Of a DNA stretch of 41,612 nt, positions 28,187 to 36,242 are shown piece after piece (within the stretch, counting starts at the first letter, position 1; each line of letters opens with the position of its first letter). The position numbers and the translations under genes are program-made. The notes beneath the pieces were generated by a model, which ran no database searches, was not told the DNA's origin, and saw nothing but the letters and a program-made list of their open reading frames with translations. The stretch is taken from assembly GCA_015665315.1 (NCBI GenBank), contig JADFAK010000014.1, forward strand, positions 1-41,612, in the 5' to 3' direction. This DNA is from Flavobacteriales bacterium. GTDB lineage: Bacteria; Bacteroidota; Bacteroidia; Flavobacteriales_D; Sanyastnellaceae.

Positions 28187-29614
28187 CTATTCAAAGAAAA
28201 TATCAATCGTCAAATCATGATCCACTAGGTCGGTTTTGTTTTTGTTTTCAAATACTCCATACGTAGTAACGAAGGTGGTAAATATGGTTTTTTTTGTGTT
28301 TGTCACTGCTTTCAACCCTTGTTTCTTTGTTCGCAGAATCTTAGCGTAGTCGGCGTTAATAGCAAACTCATCCTCGTAAAACTTCATCTCACACATATTC
28401 ATTACCTCATCTTTTCGGTCAATGAGTAGATCTATCTGAAACCCCTTTTCGAAGGACTTGTTCTTTTTGTGTAAGAAGGAGTTATCGCTTGATTGGACCC
28501 CAGAAATTCCCAATGCTTTCTTGATTGAATAGGTGTGCTTCAAACAAATATTCTCAAAGGCATACCCGCACCAAATCTTGTAGGCCTGACTCTGACTAAT
28601 AGCAGTCCAATTAACTTCTCCACGCTTGCTTTGACCTTCAATGAACTTCAAATAGAACAATGAGTATTCATCTGTAAGGCGGTAAAGCGTGTCCTTTGTC
28701 TTTTTATTTAGCCCACTATATGTCGAAATAAAACCTGAAATAAGGAGTTCGTTGAGAATCGCTGAAAACCATCCGCCATCGGAGAGCTTGGTCGATTTTA
28801 GAATGGCCTGTCTGTCCATCCCTACAGACTTACTAGCCAAAGCTTTGATCACCTTGATGTGATTTCCGGCGTTGTCAAACAAGGCTGGATAGAGATTCTC
28901 AAATTCATTTTTTAGCATGCCATCCTTGGCAAAGCACATGTCTTGTATGTTTTGAGATGCGCTCTTTCCTTTCACTACTTGTTCTAAATAATGAGGCACA
29001 CCGCCTATTGCCATGTACAACTGAACAATTTGATAATCGCTCAAGGCAATCTTCTTGGTCGCAAAATACTCCTTTGTTTCAGCCAGTGTGAAGGGCTCCA
29101 GAGTGATTCGCTTGGAGATTCTATTGTGCAATCCGCCTTTCGCATTTACCACATTTTCTATCATCCAAGAAGCCGCAGAACCACATATTACAGCGACAAT
29201 CTTTTGCTGAGAAGCCCAATTATTCCACCAATGCGCTAAGGCCTCCAGGAAACCACCACCTTTTCCAGCTATCCAAGGCAATTCGTCAAAGAACACTACT
29301 GGAGTCACCTTCTTTTTGGTTTTTTCCAATTGTGTCGTGAGCATATTGAATGCCGACAACCAATCGGCAGGCACTTCCAGCATGGTCTCTGAGGGAAAGA
29401 ACTTGTTCAATTGCAAGGTGAAATTTACCAGCTGCATTTGGAGATCGGCGTCTTTGAATCCAGTCATTTCAAACACTTTATTCTCCTTGTACACCTCGCG
29501 AATCAAGAAAGTCTTCCCAACTCTTCGTCGGCCAATTACAGCCAACAACTGAGCCTTCTCTTGCTTGAGGCAAGCTCTCATAAGTTGCATTTCTGTTTTT
29601 CTACCTACTACCAT
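28187..29614 (-). CDS. AAA ATPase with C-terminal DUF234/PD-(D/E)xK nuclease-like domain
   Basis: The 475-residue protein has a Walker A motif at 28-35 (GRRRVGKT), Walker B at 106-111 (VVFFDE) and a sensor-like VICGSAASW near 142-150, as in the archaeal-type ATPase family. A winged-helix region follows (about 255-340). The C-terminal domain (from about 345) is of DUF234 type with a nuclease-like core: D395 in QIDLLIDR, then E409-x-K411 in CEMKF. The family is abundant and often multicopy in Bacteroidota and archaea; its job is unknown. The promoter lies inside an array of inverted repeats (29629-29743), which suggests tight or self-directed control. Confidence 0.85.
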   Translation of the reverse strand: MVVGRKTEMQLMRACLKQEKAQLLAVIGRRRVGKTFLIREVYKENKVFEMTGFKDADLQMQLVNFTLQLNKFFPSETMLEVPADWLSAFNMLTTQLEKTKKKVTPVVFFDELPWIAGKGGGFLEALAHWWNNWASQQKIVAVICGSAASWMIENVVNAKGGLHNRISKRITLEPFTLAETKEYFATKKIALSDYQIVQLYMAIGGVPHYLEQVVKGKSASQNIQDMCFAKDGMLKNEFENLYPALFDNAGNHIKVIKALASKSVGMDRQAILKSTKLSDGGWFSAILNELLISGFISTYSGLNKKTKDTLYRLTDEYSLFYLKFIEGQSKRGEVNWTAISQSQAYKIWCGYAFENICLKHTYSIKKALGISGVQSSDNSFLHKKNKSFEKGFQIDLLIDRKDEVMNMCEMKFYEDEFAINADYAKILRTKKQGLKAVTNTKKTIFTTFVTTYGVFENKNKTDLVDHDLTIDIFFE

Positions 29615-29628
29615 ATCAAGAGTTGTTT

Positions 29629-29743
29629 ACGCGGAATCTCACAAAAATAGGGAGATTCCGCGTGGGATTGGTAGTTTCTCACGCGGAATCTCTGTTTTTT
29701 TGATACATTCCGCGTTGAGCTTGGTGGTTTTCGCGCGGAATCT
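29629..29743. repeat. Five alternating copies of ACGCGGAATCTC upstream of the ATPase gene
   Basis: Copies lie at 29629-29640 (+), 29652-29663 (-), 29681-29692 (+), 29707-29715 (-, partial) and 29734-29743 (+, partial). Centres are about 23 and 29 bp apart in turn, so the array is a 52-bp unit repeated about 2.2 times, each unit holding an inverted pair. The linkers of the two units are also alike (GATTGGTAGTTTCTC and GAGCTTGGTGGTTTTCGC). Copies 1 and 2 bracket the -7 box of the ATPase gene. It looks like an operator array; it is not a CRISPR. Confidence 0.8.
29642..29649 (-). promoter_or_regulatory. -7 promoter box of the ATPase gene
   Basis: TATTTTTG (minus strand) is a perfect TAnnTTTG, 27 nt before the ATG, and sits exactly in the gap between the first two repeat arms. 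Confidence 0.5.
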
Positions 29744-29823
29744 TCGAGGTAAGTTGAGGGGGAAATAGGTGGCCAGTCTAGGAATTTCCAGATTGCATTT
29801 GCAACCTGCTTAGCCGACTGAAA

Positions 29824-30291
29824 TTAATAGTGATAGGTTCTGATTTCAGGAATTTGATCATTTTCTTCGGCCGAGGCATCTTCCAGAATGAGCAAGGTAT
29901 CGCTCAATTCTGTGATTTTCCAGTATTCGACCAAGCTTCCGAACCCTTGGCCGCTGAATTTGTATTTCATCCTGAGAACGGTATAATCATCAACGATTTT
30001 CCAGGTTTTAGCTTCTTTGGAAAGCTCATTGTCGGGACAGCTCAAATTTCCAAAGTCGTAATGGAACTTTGTAGCGTCTTCGAACAACAACTCATCATCC
30101 AAATCACATTCCTTCGTGATATCCGCACCTCCCTGAGTTCTTGAAGTCAATTGCCAATTCTTCTCAGTCAAAAGATGCAAGTCCTCAAATTTCTTGGCTT
30201 TGTTGCAACTCGTTGTGACCAATAATACAATTGCTCCCGAACAGAAAATTAAGCGTGCGTTTTTGGGCAATATTCCTTTTATCCAATCCAT
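29824..30291 (-). CDS. Lipocalin-like lipoprotein of unknown function
   Basis: The 155-residue protein has a lipoprotein-like signal with a long n-region (MDWIKGILPKNARLIFCSGA) and probable lipid Cys at residue 29 (VTTSC). The body has the order seen in small Bacteroidota lipocalin-like proteins: LLTEKNWQLTSRTQGG, a middle ELLFEDATKFHYD, TWKIVDDYTVLRMKY and LSDTLLILEDAS. Such proteins are predicted 6-8 strand barrels on the outer membrane. No specific family or ligand is claimed. It is divergent from the T9SS type B gene. Confidence 0.65.
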   Translation of the reverse strand: MDWIKGILPKNARLIFCSGAIVLLVTTSCNKAKKFEDLHLLTEKNWQLTSRTQGGADITKECDLDDELLFEDATKFHYDFGNLSCPDNELSKEAKTWKIVDDYTVLRMKYKFSGQGFGSLVEYWKITELSDTLLILEDASAEENDQIPEIRTYHY

Positions 30292-30430
30292 TAATTGAAA
30301 GCTTTCTGCAGCAGACGAAAAGTACTCTTAATTTATTGTTTACGCCAAGTAAATAAATCATCCGAGTCCCGAATATGCGCCCACCCACAATAAGTTACTG
30401 TAAATAATACAATTTCCCTAACTTTACGTC

Positions 30431-32242
30431 ATGACCCCATGCATGGATATTGATAGGCGCATGACATGTTTAACGGAAAAATTTGCTGTAAAACGGCTGT
30501 ATTTCCTGTTAGTCCTGATTTTTGTCTGTCCTTTCATTTCCACCGGGCAATACACCATCGACCAGTGCCAAACGCATGCTGATGCACTCATTGGCATTGA
30601 TCGCAACGACTGGGCGCACGCCAATCTTCCCATTGTGGATGAGGGATACCTACACAATTTCGACCCGGTTGTTCTACCTTGCGGACTTGAGTCTGCCTCG
30701 CTGATCTCGGTTGACATCACCATTGTAATTGAATCCAATTCAGGAATAAGTCCGTGTACCAACGTGCCAATTTTCGGAAATGTTTTACTGAATTGTCCGT
30801 TGACCACCAACTCCATTTGTCCCATCGTTCAGGACGTCCTGACCCCTGGATGCGCATTTGGCGGGGGGCAATCAACTCCGGGGACTTACACATTGAACCT
30901 AAATAGTTGTGGCGTTGTGCCGATTATCTTCGATGTGATTGGCGTTGATCTCATTCCTGCAACAGAGAATCTGGGGACGTGCGAAACAACTGACGACGCC
31001 ATCACAAGTGGAAATGTCGTATTAGAATACTCGATTTGCATCACGTATACATTTGACCAAGACCTTCCTGATGCATGTGCTGATACCGTTTCTCAAAGCT
31101 GCAACGACGGAGACCCATGCACAGAGAATGATACACAAATCGTGAGTGCCTGTGACAACAGCGTAGTCTGTGTACCGTGCCAAGGGACTCCCATTGATGC
31201 CTGCAACAACACCATTTCCTTGCCTTGTGATGATAGTGACGATTGCACCGAAAACGACGTGGAAATCGTGGCGGCATGTGACAACTCCTTTGTTTGCATT
31301 CCATGCAGCGGAGAAATGATAAACGCCTGCGATGTCGTCGAAGTACTTCCTTGCGATGATGGGGATCCCTGCACGATCAATGACGTTCAATCGGTCTCAG
31401 CTTGCGACAATTCAGTGGTGTGCGTGCCTTGTATGGGTGAAATTCAGGCAGACTGCACCTCAACCATTGAACTACCATGTGACGATGGTGATCCATGTAC
31501 TAGTGCAGACGTCGCCGTGGTATCGGCATGCGATGAGAGTTTTGTATGTGTGCCCTGCCAAGGCATCCTGGCTGAAACGTGTGAAAATACTGAAATGCTG
31601 ACTTGTGATGATGGGGATGAATGCACGGAAAACGACATTGAAATCGTGGATGCTTGCGACAACTCTATTATTTGTATTCCCTGTCAAGGAACGATGATTC
31701 AGCCTCAACTATGCGATGACGGCGATTGCACCAATGGCACTGAACAATGGGACGATAGCAGCTGCAGTTGCATTACGATTCCGACGATTCTTGGTTGTAC
31801 AGATGAAACTAGTTGCAATTACGATTCACTGGCCAATTGCAACAATGACTGTGATTACGACTGCATAGACTGCCAAGGTATTCCTAACGGAGAAGCCATT
31901 GTGGATGAGTGCGGTGAGTGTTTATTGCCAGACGACCCATTGCGGGACATAGGTTGTTGGGATCAGATTTATATTCCAAATGCATTCACGCCTGACGGGG
32001 ACGGACTGAATGACTACTTTTATGTTGAAACCGCTCGGCCGCTAGCCTATTTTGAGGTCATCATTTTCAACCGATTCGGACAAGATATTTTTTATTCAGA
32101 CGACGTCGAATTCAAGTGGACAGGAAATGTAGATGGGGGGAATCATTATGGACAGACGCAGCTCTATGTTTATAAGATTCAGTATGCCTTTGAGCTTTCA
32201 GAGGTTCTTCAAAAAACTGGCACTGTTTCGCTGCTTAGGTAA
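30431..32242 (+). CDS. Cys-rich repeat protein with T9SS type B (gliding motility-type) sorting domain
   Basis: The protein has up to 603 residues; ATGs at 30443 and 30461 are also possible starts before the signal peptide (KRLYFLLVLIFVCPFISTGQ). An N-terminal beta-domain (40-210) is followed by five 42-residue repeats (215-424) of the type CDDGDPCTENDxxxVSACDN-SxVCVPCQG, rich in Asp and Cys. A GCTDETSCNYDSLANC module and a CIDCQGIPNGEAIVDECGEC segment come next. The C-terminal about 90 residues (IPNAFTPDGDGLNDYFYV to KTGTVSLLR) are the type B sorting domain of gliding-associated proteins. The repeats probably form disulfide-bonded calcium-binding units. The protein is presumably exported by T9SS; its partner is unknown. 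Confidence 0.87.
   Translation: MTPCMDIDRRMTCLTEKFAVKRLYFLLVLIFVCPFISTGQYTIDQCQTHADALIGIDRNDWAHANLPIVDEGYLHNFDPVVLPCGLESASLISVDITIVIESNSGISPCTNVPIFGNVLLNCPLTTNSICPIVQDVLTPGCAFGGGQSTPGTYTLNLNSCGVVPIIFDVIGVDLIPATENLGTCETTDDAITSGNVVLEYSICITYTFDQDLPDACADTVSQSCNDGDPCTENDTQIVSACDNSVVCVPCQGTPIDACNNTISLPCDDSDDCTENDVEIVAACDNSFVCIPCSGEMINACDVVEVLPCDDGDPCTINDVQSVSACDNSVVCVPCMGEIQADCTSTIELPCDDGDPCTSADVAVVSACDESFVCVPCQGILAETCENTEMLTCDDGDECTENDIEIVDACDNSIICIPCQGTMIQPQLCDDGDCTNGTEQWDDSSCSCITIPTILGCTDETSCNYDSLANCNNDCDYDCIDCQGIPNGEAIVDECGECLLPDDPLRDIGCWDQIYIPNAFTPDGDGLNDYFYVETARPLAYFEVIIFNRFGQDIFYSDDVEFKWTGNVDGGNHYGQTQLYVYKIQYAFELSEVLQKTGTVSLLR
31073..31702 (+). repeat. Five in-frame 126-bp coding repeats
   Basis: Units start at 31073, 31199, 31325, 31451 and 31577, each exactly 126 bp (42 codons). 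The protein pattern is strongly kept (six Cys and the DDGDPCT core per unit) while DNA differs at many third positions. The repeats are therefore old and held by selection on the protein, not a recent duplication. Confidence 0.9.
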
Positions 32243-32641
32243 TGTTATTGCGCGTAACCAAGGGATTTATTGAATGCTTCATTGTGACCTACCTGCCTTC
32301 GATTATTGGCTCACAAGACTCACAATCAATACGGATCGTCACATTGCTTCCATATATCCAAAAAAGGAATTCCAATCCCCGAATCAACATTTGCCGAATG
32401 GCTGTGTCAAAATAAACTCAAGACTCACTACTCACACTCAATACTGATCACGCATTGCTTCCATTTATCGAAAAAAGGAATTCCAACCTCCGAATCAACA
32501 TTTGCCGAATGGCTGAGTCAAAAAATCTCAATACGCCATACTCCCGCTCAAGACTGATCACCCGTTTCTTCTATCAAACCTAATTAAGAATGATGAGTAG
32601 TTTACCAAATGTAGTCGACCGCACTTATAGCGCCAACAGGG
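32243..32641. repeat. Noncoding region with two and a half copies of a 105-111-bp tandem repeat
   Basis: Unit 1 (about 32314-32418) and unit 2 (32419-about 32530) share AAAAAAGGAATTCCAA and GAATCAACATTTGCCGAATG at the same spacing; a third partial copy (AAGACTGATCACCCG) ends near 32575. An 83-codon frame (32306-32557) stays open across the copies, but it has no clear start signal and a low-complexity translation, so I treat it as chance. The region separates the T9SS cargo genes from the minus-strand array on the right. Confidence 0.75.
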
Positions 32642-33148
32642 TTATTTTTTGTCCAATCTCAACTGATAAAGCCAGTATCTTTTCCCGAATATTGGCTCGA
32701 TTTCTTTTACCCTGATAAATCCCATTCTCTCATACAACTCTCTGGCTGAATCCATAAATTCAGATGTATGCAGCGCGATGATTTGTTCGCCCGTTTCCTT
32801 GGCATAATCAATACAAAGCTGAGTCAGTTTCTTACCAATTCCGTTTCCACGAAATTTTGGATTTACGCCAACCATCCTGATGTAACACCAGTCTGCTTCA
32901 AATATCTCGGTCGGATTTCCACTAGGGACGATGTAGCCAACGCCAATAATTTGGTCTTTATGTTCGCACACAAAGCATTTGGCGATTTCCAGCATATCTG
33001 AATAAGACTGTTTGGCATTTAATTTCCCATTTAGGGTAGCCCAATTCTCCTTGGTCAATGCTTTTTCATACTGTCCGTAGGAGACTTTTGCAAGTTGTCG
33101 TAGCTGACTTTTGTCGGCCATATTCCCTTCGCGGTACTTTAGTTCCAT
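32642..33148 (-). CDS. GNAT N-acetyltransferase
   Basis: The 168-residue protein from ATG 33148 (a TTG three codons upstream is the other choice) has the full GNAT core: IIGVGYIVPS, WCYIRMVGVNPKFRGNGIGKKLTQL with the acetyl-CoA loop RGNGIG, and ALHTSEFMDSARELYERMGF, the C-terminal signature of the single-domain N-acetyltransferases. The acceptor is unknown. A short frame (33158-33328) ends 9 bp before it. It is the first gene of the uniformly minus-strand right part. Confidence 0.9.
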   Translation of the reverse strand: MELKYREGNMADKSQLRQLAKVSYGQYEKALTKENWATLNGKLNAKQSYSDMLEIAKCFVCEHKDQIIGVGYIVPSGNPTEIFEADWCYIRMVGVNPKFRGNGIGKKLTQLCIDYAKETGEQIIALHTSEFMDSARELYERMGFIRVKEIEPIFGKRYWLYQLRLDKK

Positions 33149-33157
33149 ATAGTTCAA

Positions 33158-33328
33158 TCACATCGCCCTGCCGTTCTCCATAGAGAATTTCAACTCCTGT
33201 GCGCTCACCTCGGCCGATTTCCCAATTTTAAGCTTAATTATGGGAGAAAGAAAGTAACCTATCGCATTTTTCACCTCCATGTCAAACGGGTTAGAATTAG
33301 AGTTGGCAAAGGTGCCATTGTTTTCAAG
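33158..33328 (-). pseudogene. Short open frame or gene fragment before the GNAT gene
   Basis: The frame is open from a TAG at 33329-33331 to TGA at 33158-33160 (56 residues), with an internal ATG at 33280 giving a 40-residue peptide (MEVKNAIGYFLSPIIKLKIG and on). The composition is protein-like and codons look normal for this region. The part upstream of the ATG (GTFANSNSNPFD) also reads like protein, which suggests the 3' end of a broken gene rather than a complete small gene. I recognise no family. Confidence 0.35.
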
Positions 33329-33351
33329 CTAATGCAAAGAAGGTGCTTTTT

Positions 33352-34668
33352 CTATTTCGTTTCAAAGTCGATTAAGTAGGTTTTCAGCGGGTATCCTGTT
33401 GCGGATCTGAAATTGGTTGTCAGCGCAGACTGGTAATGCTTTTCACCCTCCAGATCAACCTCAAAAGTAAAGGAAGTTGAATCCTCCGAAAAGCCGATAA
33501 CCTTGTCTACTCTTAAGACATGATTTTCTCCCAAGGGACCATAATCGAAACCTCTATGTTCGGTGTCCATTGGTTTGGAAAAATGCACAGTAATTGTTCT
33601 TCTTCCGGCCGGTATTTTATCTCCGGATTTGTCAATCTCCAGACTGATGACTGTTGGCCTTGACGCGTCATAATTGGAATACATTGTTTCAAGCGGTGCG
33701 CTGAAATACGTTGTCTCGTCTACAACGGCCTCGACTTCATCTTCATTGGCATAGTCCAATTCTATTAGCCGCTTAATGGCCTGTTCTTTATCAATTGCGT
33801 TATTGCAATATAGGGATGCAATTTTGGATCCCACGTAGTAGGACATGTCGTTGGTTTGAAACTCGTTGTCGCTAGAATTCCAAAGCCAGTTGAAGATCGA
33901 GTTAGGTCTGAACATATCCTGTTCAAATCTCTCCTTGACGTTATCCTCGTTTTTGGGACCAACCTCAAAAGCTTTCCACGGAGACTTTTGATTTGTAGCC
34001 TCGATAGCCATGAACTCAGCAATGCCTTCGTACAAAGTCAGTGACAATAGATTGTGGACCATCTCCTTTTGTTGGGTATGAATGTATTCATGGACCGTAA
34101 GGAATTCGAGTCTATCAACAGGGTTGATCTTATAGTAGTTTTGGACATGCTCGGGCAATTCAGACGTATTAACGTTGATATCTCCCAGAGCGTATTCTGT
34201 ACCTATTAGCACCAAGCTATCCATTCCTGTACCAGGTGATCTAAAATTACCTATCGTGTAATAGATCGTCGACATTTCCAATGAAGGATAAATATTGGCC
34301 AATTTATCCACACCTGCCCGCAGAGCCTTGTTGTACTCATCGATATTTTCAGTATTCGATCTGATAGAATTCCAAAACAATGGTCTGCCATTAATCGACT
34401 GGAGATACTCTTCAGGAGTGTACCTTCTTGCCTCCATCATTTTTTGCTGTCCGATTGAGGCTTTATCCAAAAACATGGTTTGCAAAAACTCCATTTGTTT
34501 CAAGGTATCATCTGTCGTGTGGATCGCGTCGTAGGCTTCCCAAAAATGGGTAATGTCATCTGAAATGATGATTTGGTTTTTTGAAAATGAATCTGTGTCA
34601 CTTCCTTCGTTAGGCCGACATCCAGTGATGGCGCCCAGAAGTACAATTGCGATTAGTATGTTCTTCAT
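33352..34668 (-). CDS. Gluzincin-like metallopeptidase lipoprotein
   Basis: The 438-residue protein starts at ATG 34668, where MKNILIAIVLLGAITGC gives a lipoprotein signal (lipobox ITGC); the frame 37 codons upstream is inside a repeat and not used. TVHEYIHTQQ (residues 191-200) holds an HExxH zinc site (H193, E194, H197), and YEGIAEFMA supplies a third ligand (E214 or E218) at the distance usual for gluzincins. A C-terminal Ig-like domain follows (from about 345, RPTVISLEID to the end). The layout recalls DUF2268-type predicted Zn-dependent proteases. It would act in the periplasm or on the surface. The target is unknown. Confidence 0.75.
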   Translation of the reverse strand: MKNILIAIVLLGAITGCRPNEGSDTDSFSKNQIIISDDITHFWEAYDAIHTTDDTLKQMEFLQTMFLDKASIGQQKMMEARRYTPEEYLQSINGRPLFWNSIRSNTENIDEYNKALRAGVDKLANIYPSLEMSTIYYTIGNFRSPGTGMDSLVLIGTEYALGDINVNTSELPEHVQNYYKINPVDRLEFLTVHEYIHTQQKEMVHNLLSLTLYEGIAEFMAIEATNQKSPWKAFEVGPKNEDNVKERFEQDMFRPNSIFNWLWNSSDNEFQTNDMSYYVGSKIASLYCNNAIDKEQAIKRLIELDYANEDEVEAVVDETTYFSAPLETMYSNYDASRPTVISLEIDKSGDKIPAGRRTITVHFSKPMDTEHRGFDYGPLGENHVLRVDKVIGFSEDSTSFTFEVDLEGEKHYQSALTTNFRSATGYPLKTYLIDFETK

Positions 34669-34782
34669 ATTATTTTTTGAATTCCTTGTGAAGGTCGCCG
34701 GGGTTTTACCTTGGGAAGCATTGATCCTGACAGCTGCAATAAATTCGTATTTCAAGCGGTAGGGCAGCTTACAAAGCACACA

Positions 34783-35012
34783 TATAAAACTATGAATTTC
34801 TGCGTTCTCATCTGAAAAAAATCATGGGCGCACGCCGTGGGCTGCTTCCCTTCAAAATGCTTATTGTTAGGCGCTTGATTTATGGAGTTCGATGCCAGTT
34901 GCATTCGGGCCAACGACACGAAATTTATGGAATCCCCATAGCGACCGGGCTGGGAGCTACCATGGGAAGAGTGCAACTACTAGCATAAAAAGCGTTGGCG
35001 TCTCACTGGGCG
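34783..35012 (-). repeat. Spacer repeat D, after the Fic gene
   Basis: About 230 bp, closely similar to spacer E (37484-37720). The first 41 bp from 34783 are identical in both, as are long stretches around TTATGGAGTTCGATGCCAGT. Read on the minus strand it starts 26 bp after the Fic stop codon and ends about 115 bp before the metallopeptidase ATG. It holds GTTAGGC at 34866-34872 (plus strand). The part nearest the stop codon is shared with spacers A and B (GGAAGAGTGCAAC). Confidence 0.85.
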
Positions 35013-35037
35013 ACAATGATTTTTAGCGTAGTTGTAT

Positions 35038-36147
35038 TTAGTGCTTACGCCACTTGGGAATTAGGTTATAGTTTGTACTGCGTCCGCCGGACTCCTCCTG
35101 CTCTAATATTCCCTTTTCGATTAAGTCTTTTATGTCTCTCAAAGCTGTATCTGCAGAACATTTGGCAATCTTGGCCCATTTAGAGGACTTCAGTTTCCCG
35201 TCGAATCCATCCAATAGCTTATTCAGCATCAGCCTTTGTCGGCTATTCAAAACTGATTCTTTATGTTCATCCCAAAAATCTGCTTTTTGAAGGACCCGCT
35301 GCAGAGCCTCATCGGTAGTCACCAATGAAGTATACATGCAATTCAAAAACCATTCTAGCCATGCTGTAATATCGCCAGAACTATGTTGCACTTTCTGCAA
35401 TATGGCATAATAACCTTTTTTCTCCGACAAAATCTGATTTGACAGGCTGTAAAACCTCTCAGGACTATCTTCAGAGCGGGCGAGCAGCATATCTGACATG
35501 GCTCTTGCTATTCGCCCATTGCCATCGTCAAAGGGATGAATGATTATAAACCAAAAATGAGCAATGGCCGCTTTCAATACTCCGTCAATCTTAGACTCTT
35601 CGTTGAACCAAGCTAAAAATACATCCATTTCCTCTTTCACAGTATCGGGTGAAGGAGCCTGAAAGTGTATTCTTTCTTTTCCCATCGGACCCGATACAAC
35701 TTGCATTTCACCATCTCTGTAGCGACCTATTGTAATTTGGTGCATTCCGCTCCATCCCGTGGGGAATAATGCCGCATGCCATCCTAAAATACGAGTTTGG
35801 TCAAGGGGCCTATCGTATCGCTGTGTGGCATCAAGCATCATTTCAACTACACCCTCCACATTTCTATCCACATGAGCTATACCCGCATAGTCCAGCCCTA
35901 GCCGTTTTGCTATTGAGGACCGAACCTGTTCATAATTCAAGATTTCACCTTCTATCTCTGACGACTTCAAAACATCCAGAGTCAACGTAGACAGGAGCCT
36001 TTCCGCTTTGATGGAAAACCCAAGTCCTGCCATCTGTCCGAATAGCTTTCCTTGCAGGTGTCTAACCTTTCCCAGAATTACGCTTATTTGCCTTTCATCC
36101 CATGTGAATTCTGGCCACTGCTTATGCTCATAAATATATCGTGCCAT
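35038..36147 (-). CDS. Fic family AMPylase-type protein (DUF4172-Fic, class II)
   Basis: The 369-residue protein has an N-terminal DUF4172-like domain (YIYEHKQWPEFTWD), a Fic core with the complete catalytic motif HPFDDGNGRIAR at 204-215, and a C-terminal winged-helix region (about 300-369, SRQRLMLNKLLDGFDG and DTALRDIKDL). Fic enzymes usually transfer AMP to a target Tyr, Ser or Thr. The inhibitory motif (S/T)xxxE(G/N) is present at 62-67 (SSEIEG), so the protein belongs to the class that inhibits itself. The winged helix and the repeats before the gene suggest autoregulation. No separate antitoxin gene is adjacent, as expected when the inhibitor is built in. Confidence 0.92.
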   Translation of the reverse strand: MARYIYEHKQWPEFTWDERQISVILGKVRHLQGKLFGQMAGLGFSIKAERLLSTLTLDVLKSSEIEGEILNYEQVRSSIAKRLGLDYAGIAHVDRNVEGVVEMMLDATQRYDRPLDQTRILGWHAALFPTGWSGMHQITIGRYRDGEMQVVSGPMGKERIHFQAPSPDTVKEEMDVFLAWFNEESKIDGVLKAAIAHFWFIIIHPFDDGNGRIARAMSDMLLARSEDSPERFYSLSNQILSEKKGYYAILQKVQHSSGDITAWLEWFLNCMYTSLVTTDEALQRVLQKADFWDEHKESVLNSRQRLMLNKLLDGFDGKLKSSKWAKIAKCSADTALRDIKDLIEKGILEQEESGGRSTNYNLIPKWRKH

Positions 36148-36180
36148 GACCTATTCGTCTGTTTGCGGTAAACATACGTA

Positions 36181-36224
36181 TTATTCTCCGCATATTTACT
36201 GAGAATAAGCCCATTTTTCTCCGC
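36181..36224. promoter_or_regulatory. Operator-like repeats before the Fic gene
   Basis: TTATTCTC (36181-36188) and GAGAATAA (36201-36208) form a perfect inverted repeat, and TTCTCCGC occurs at 36184-36191 and again at 36217-36224, exactly 33 bp apart. The repeats lie 34-77 bp before the Fic ATG, where a repressor would bind. The Fic protein's own C-terminal winged helix is a candidate binder. Confidence 0.5.
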
Positions 36225-36242
36225 TAAAGCTTTTGAGCATTA

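Noticed and set aside
29629-29743. Repeat array considered as a CRISPR
   Set aside because: Copies alternate in orientation, are only 9-12 bp and the gaps are too short; no cas gene is near.
32306-32557. 83-codon frame across the tandem repeat
   Set aside because: It stays open mainly because the repeat period is a multiple of three; no promoter, RBS or recognisable domain.
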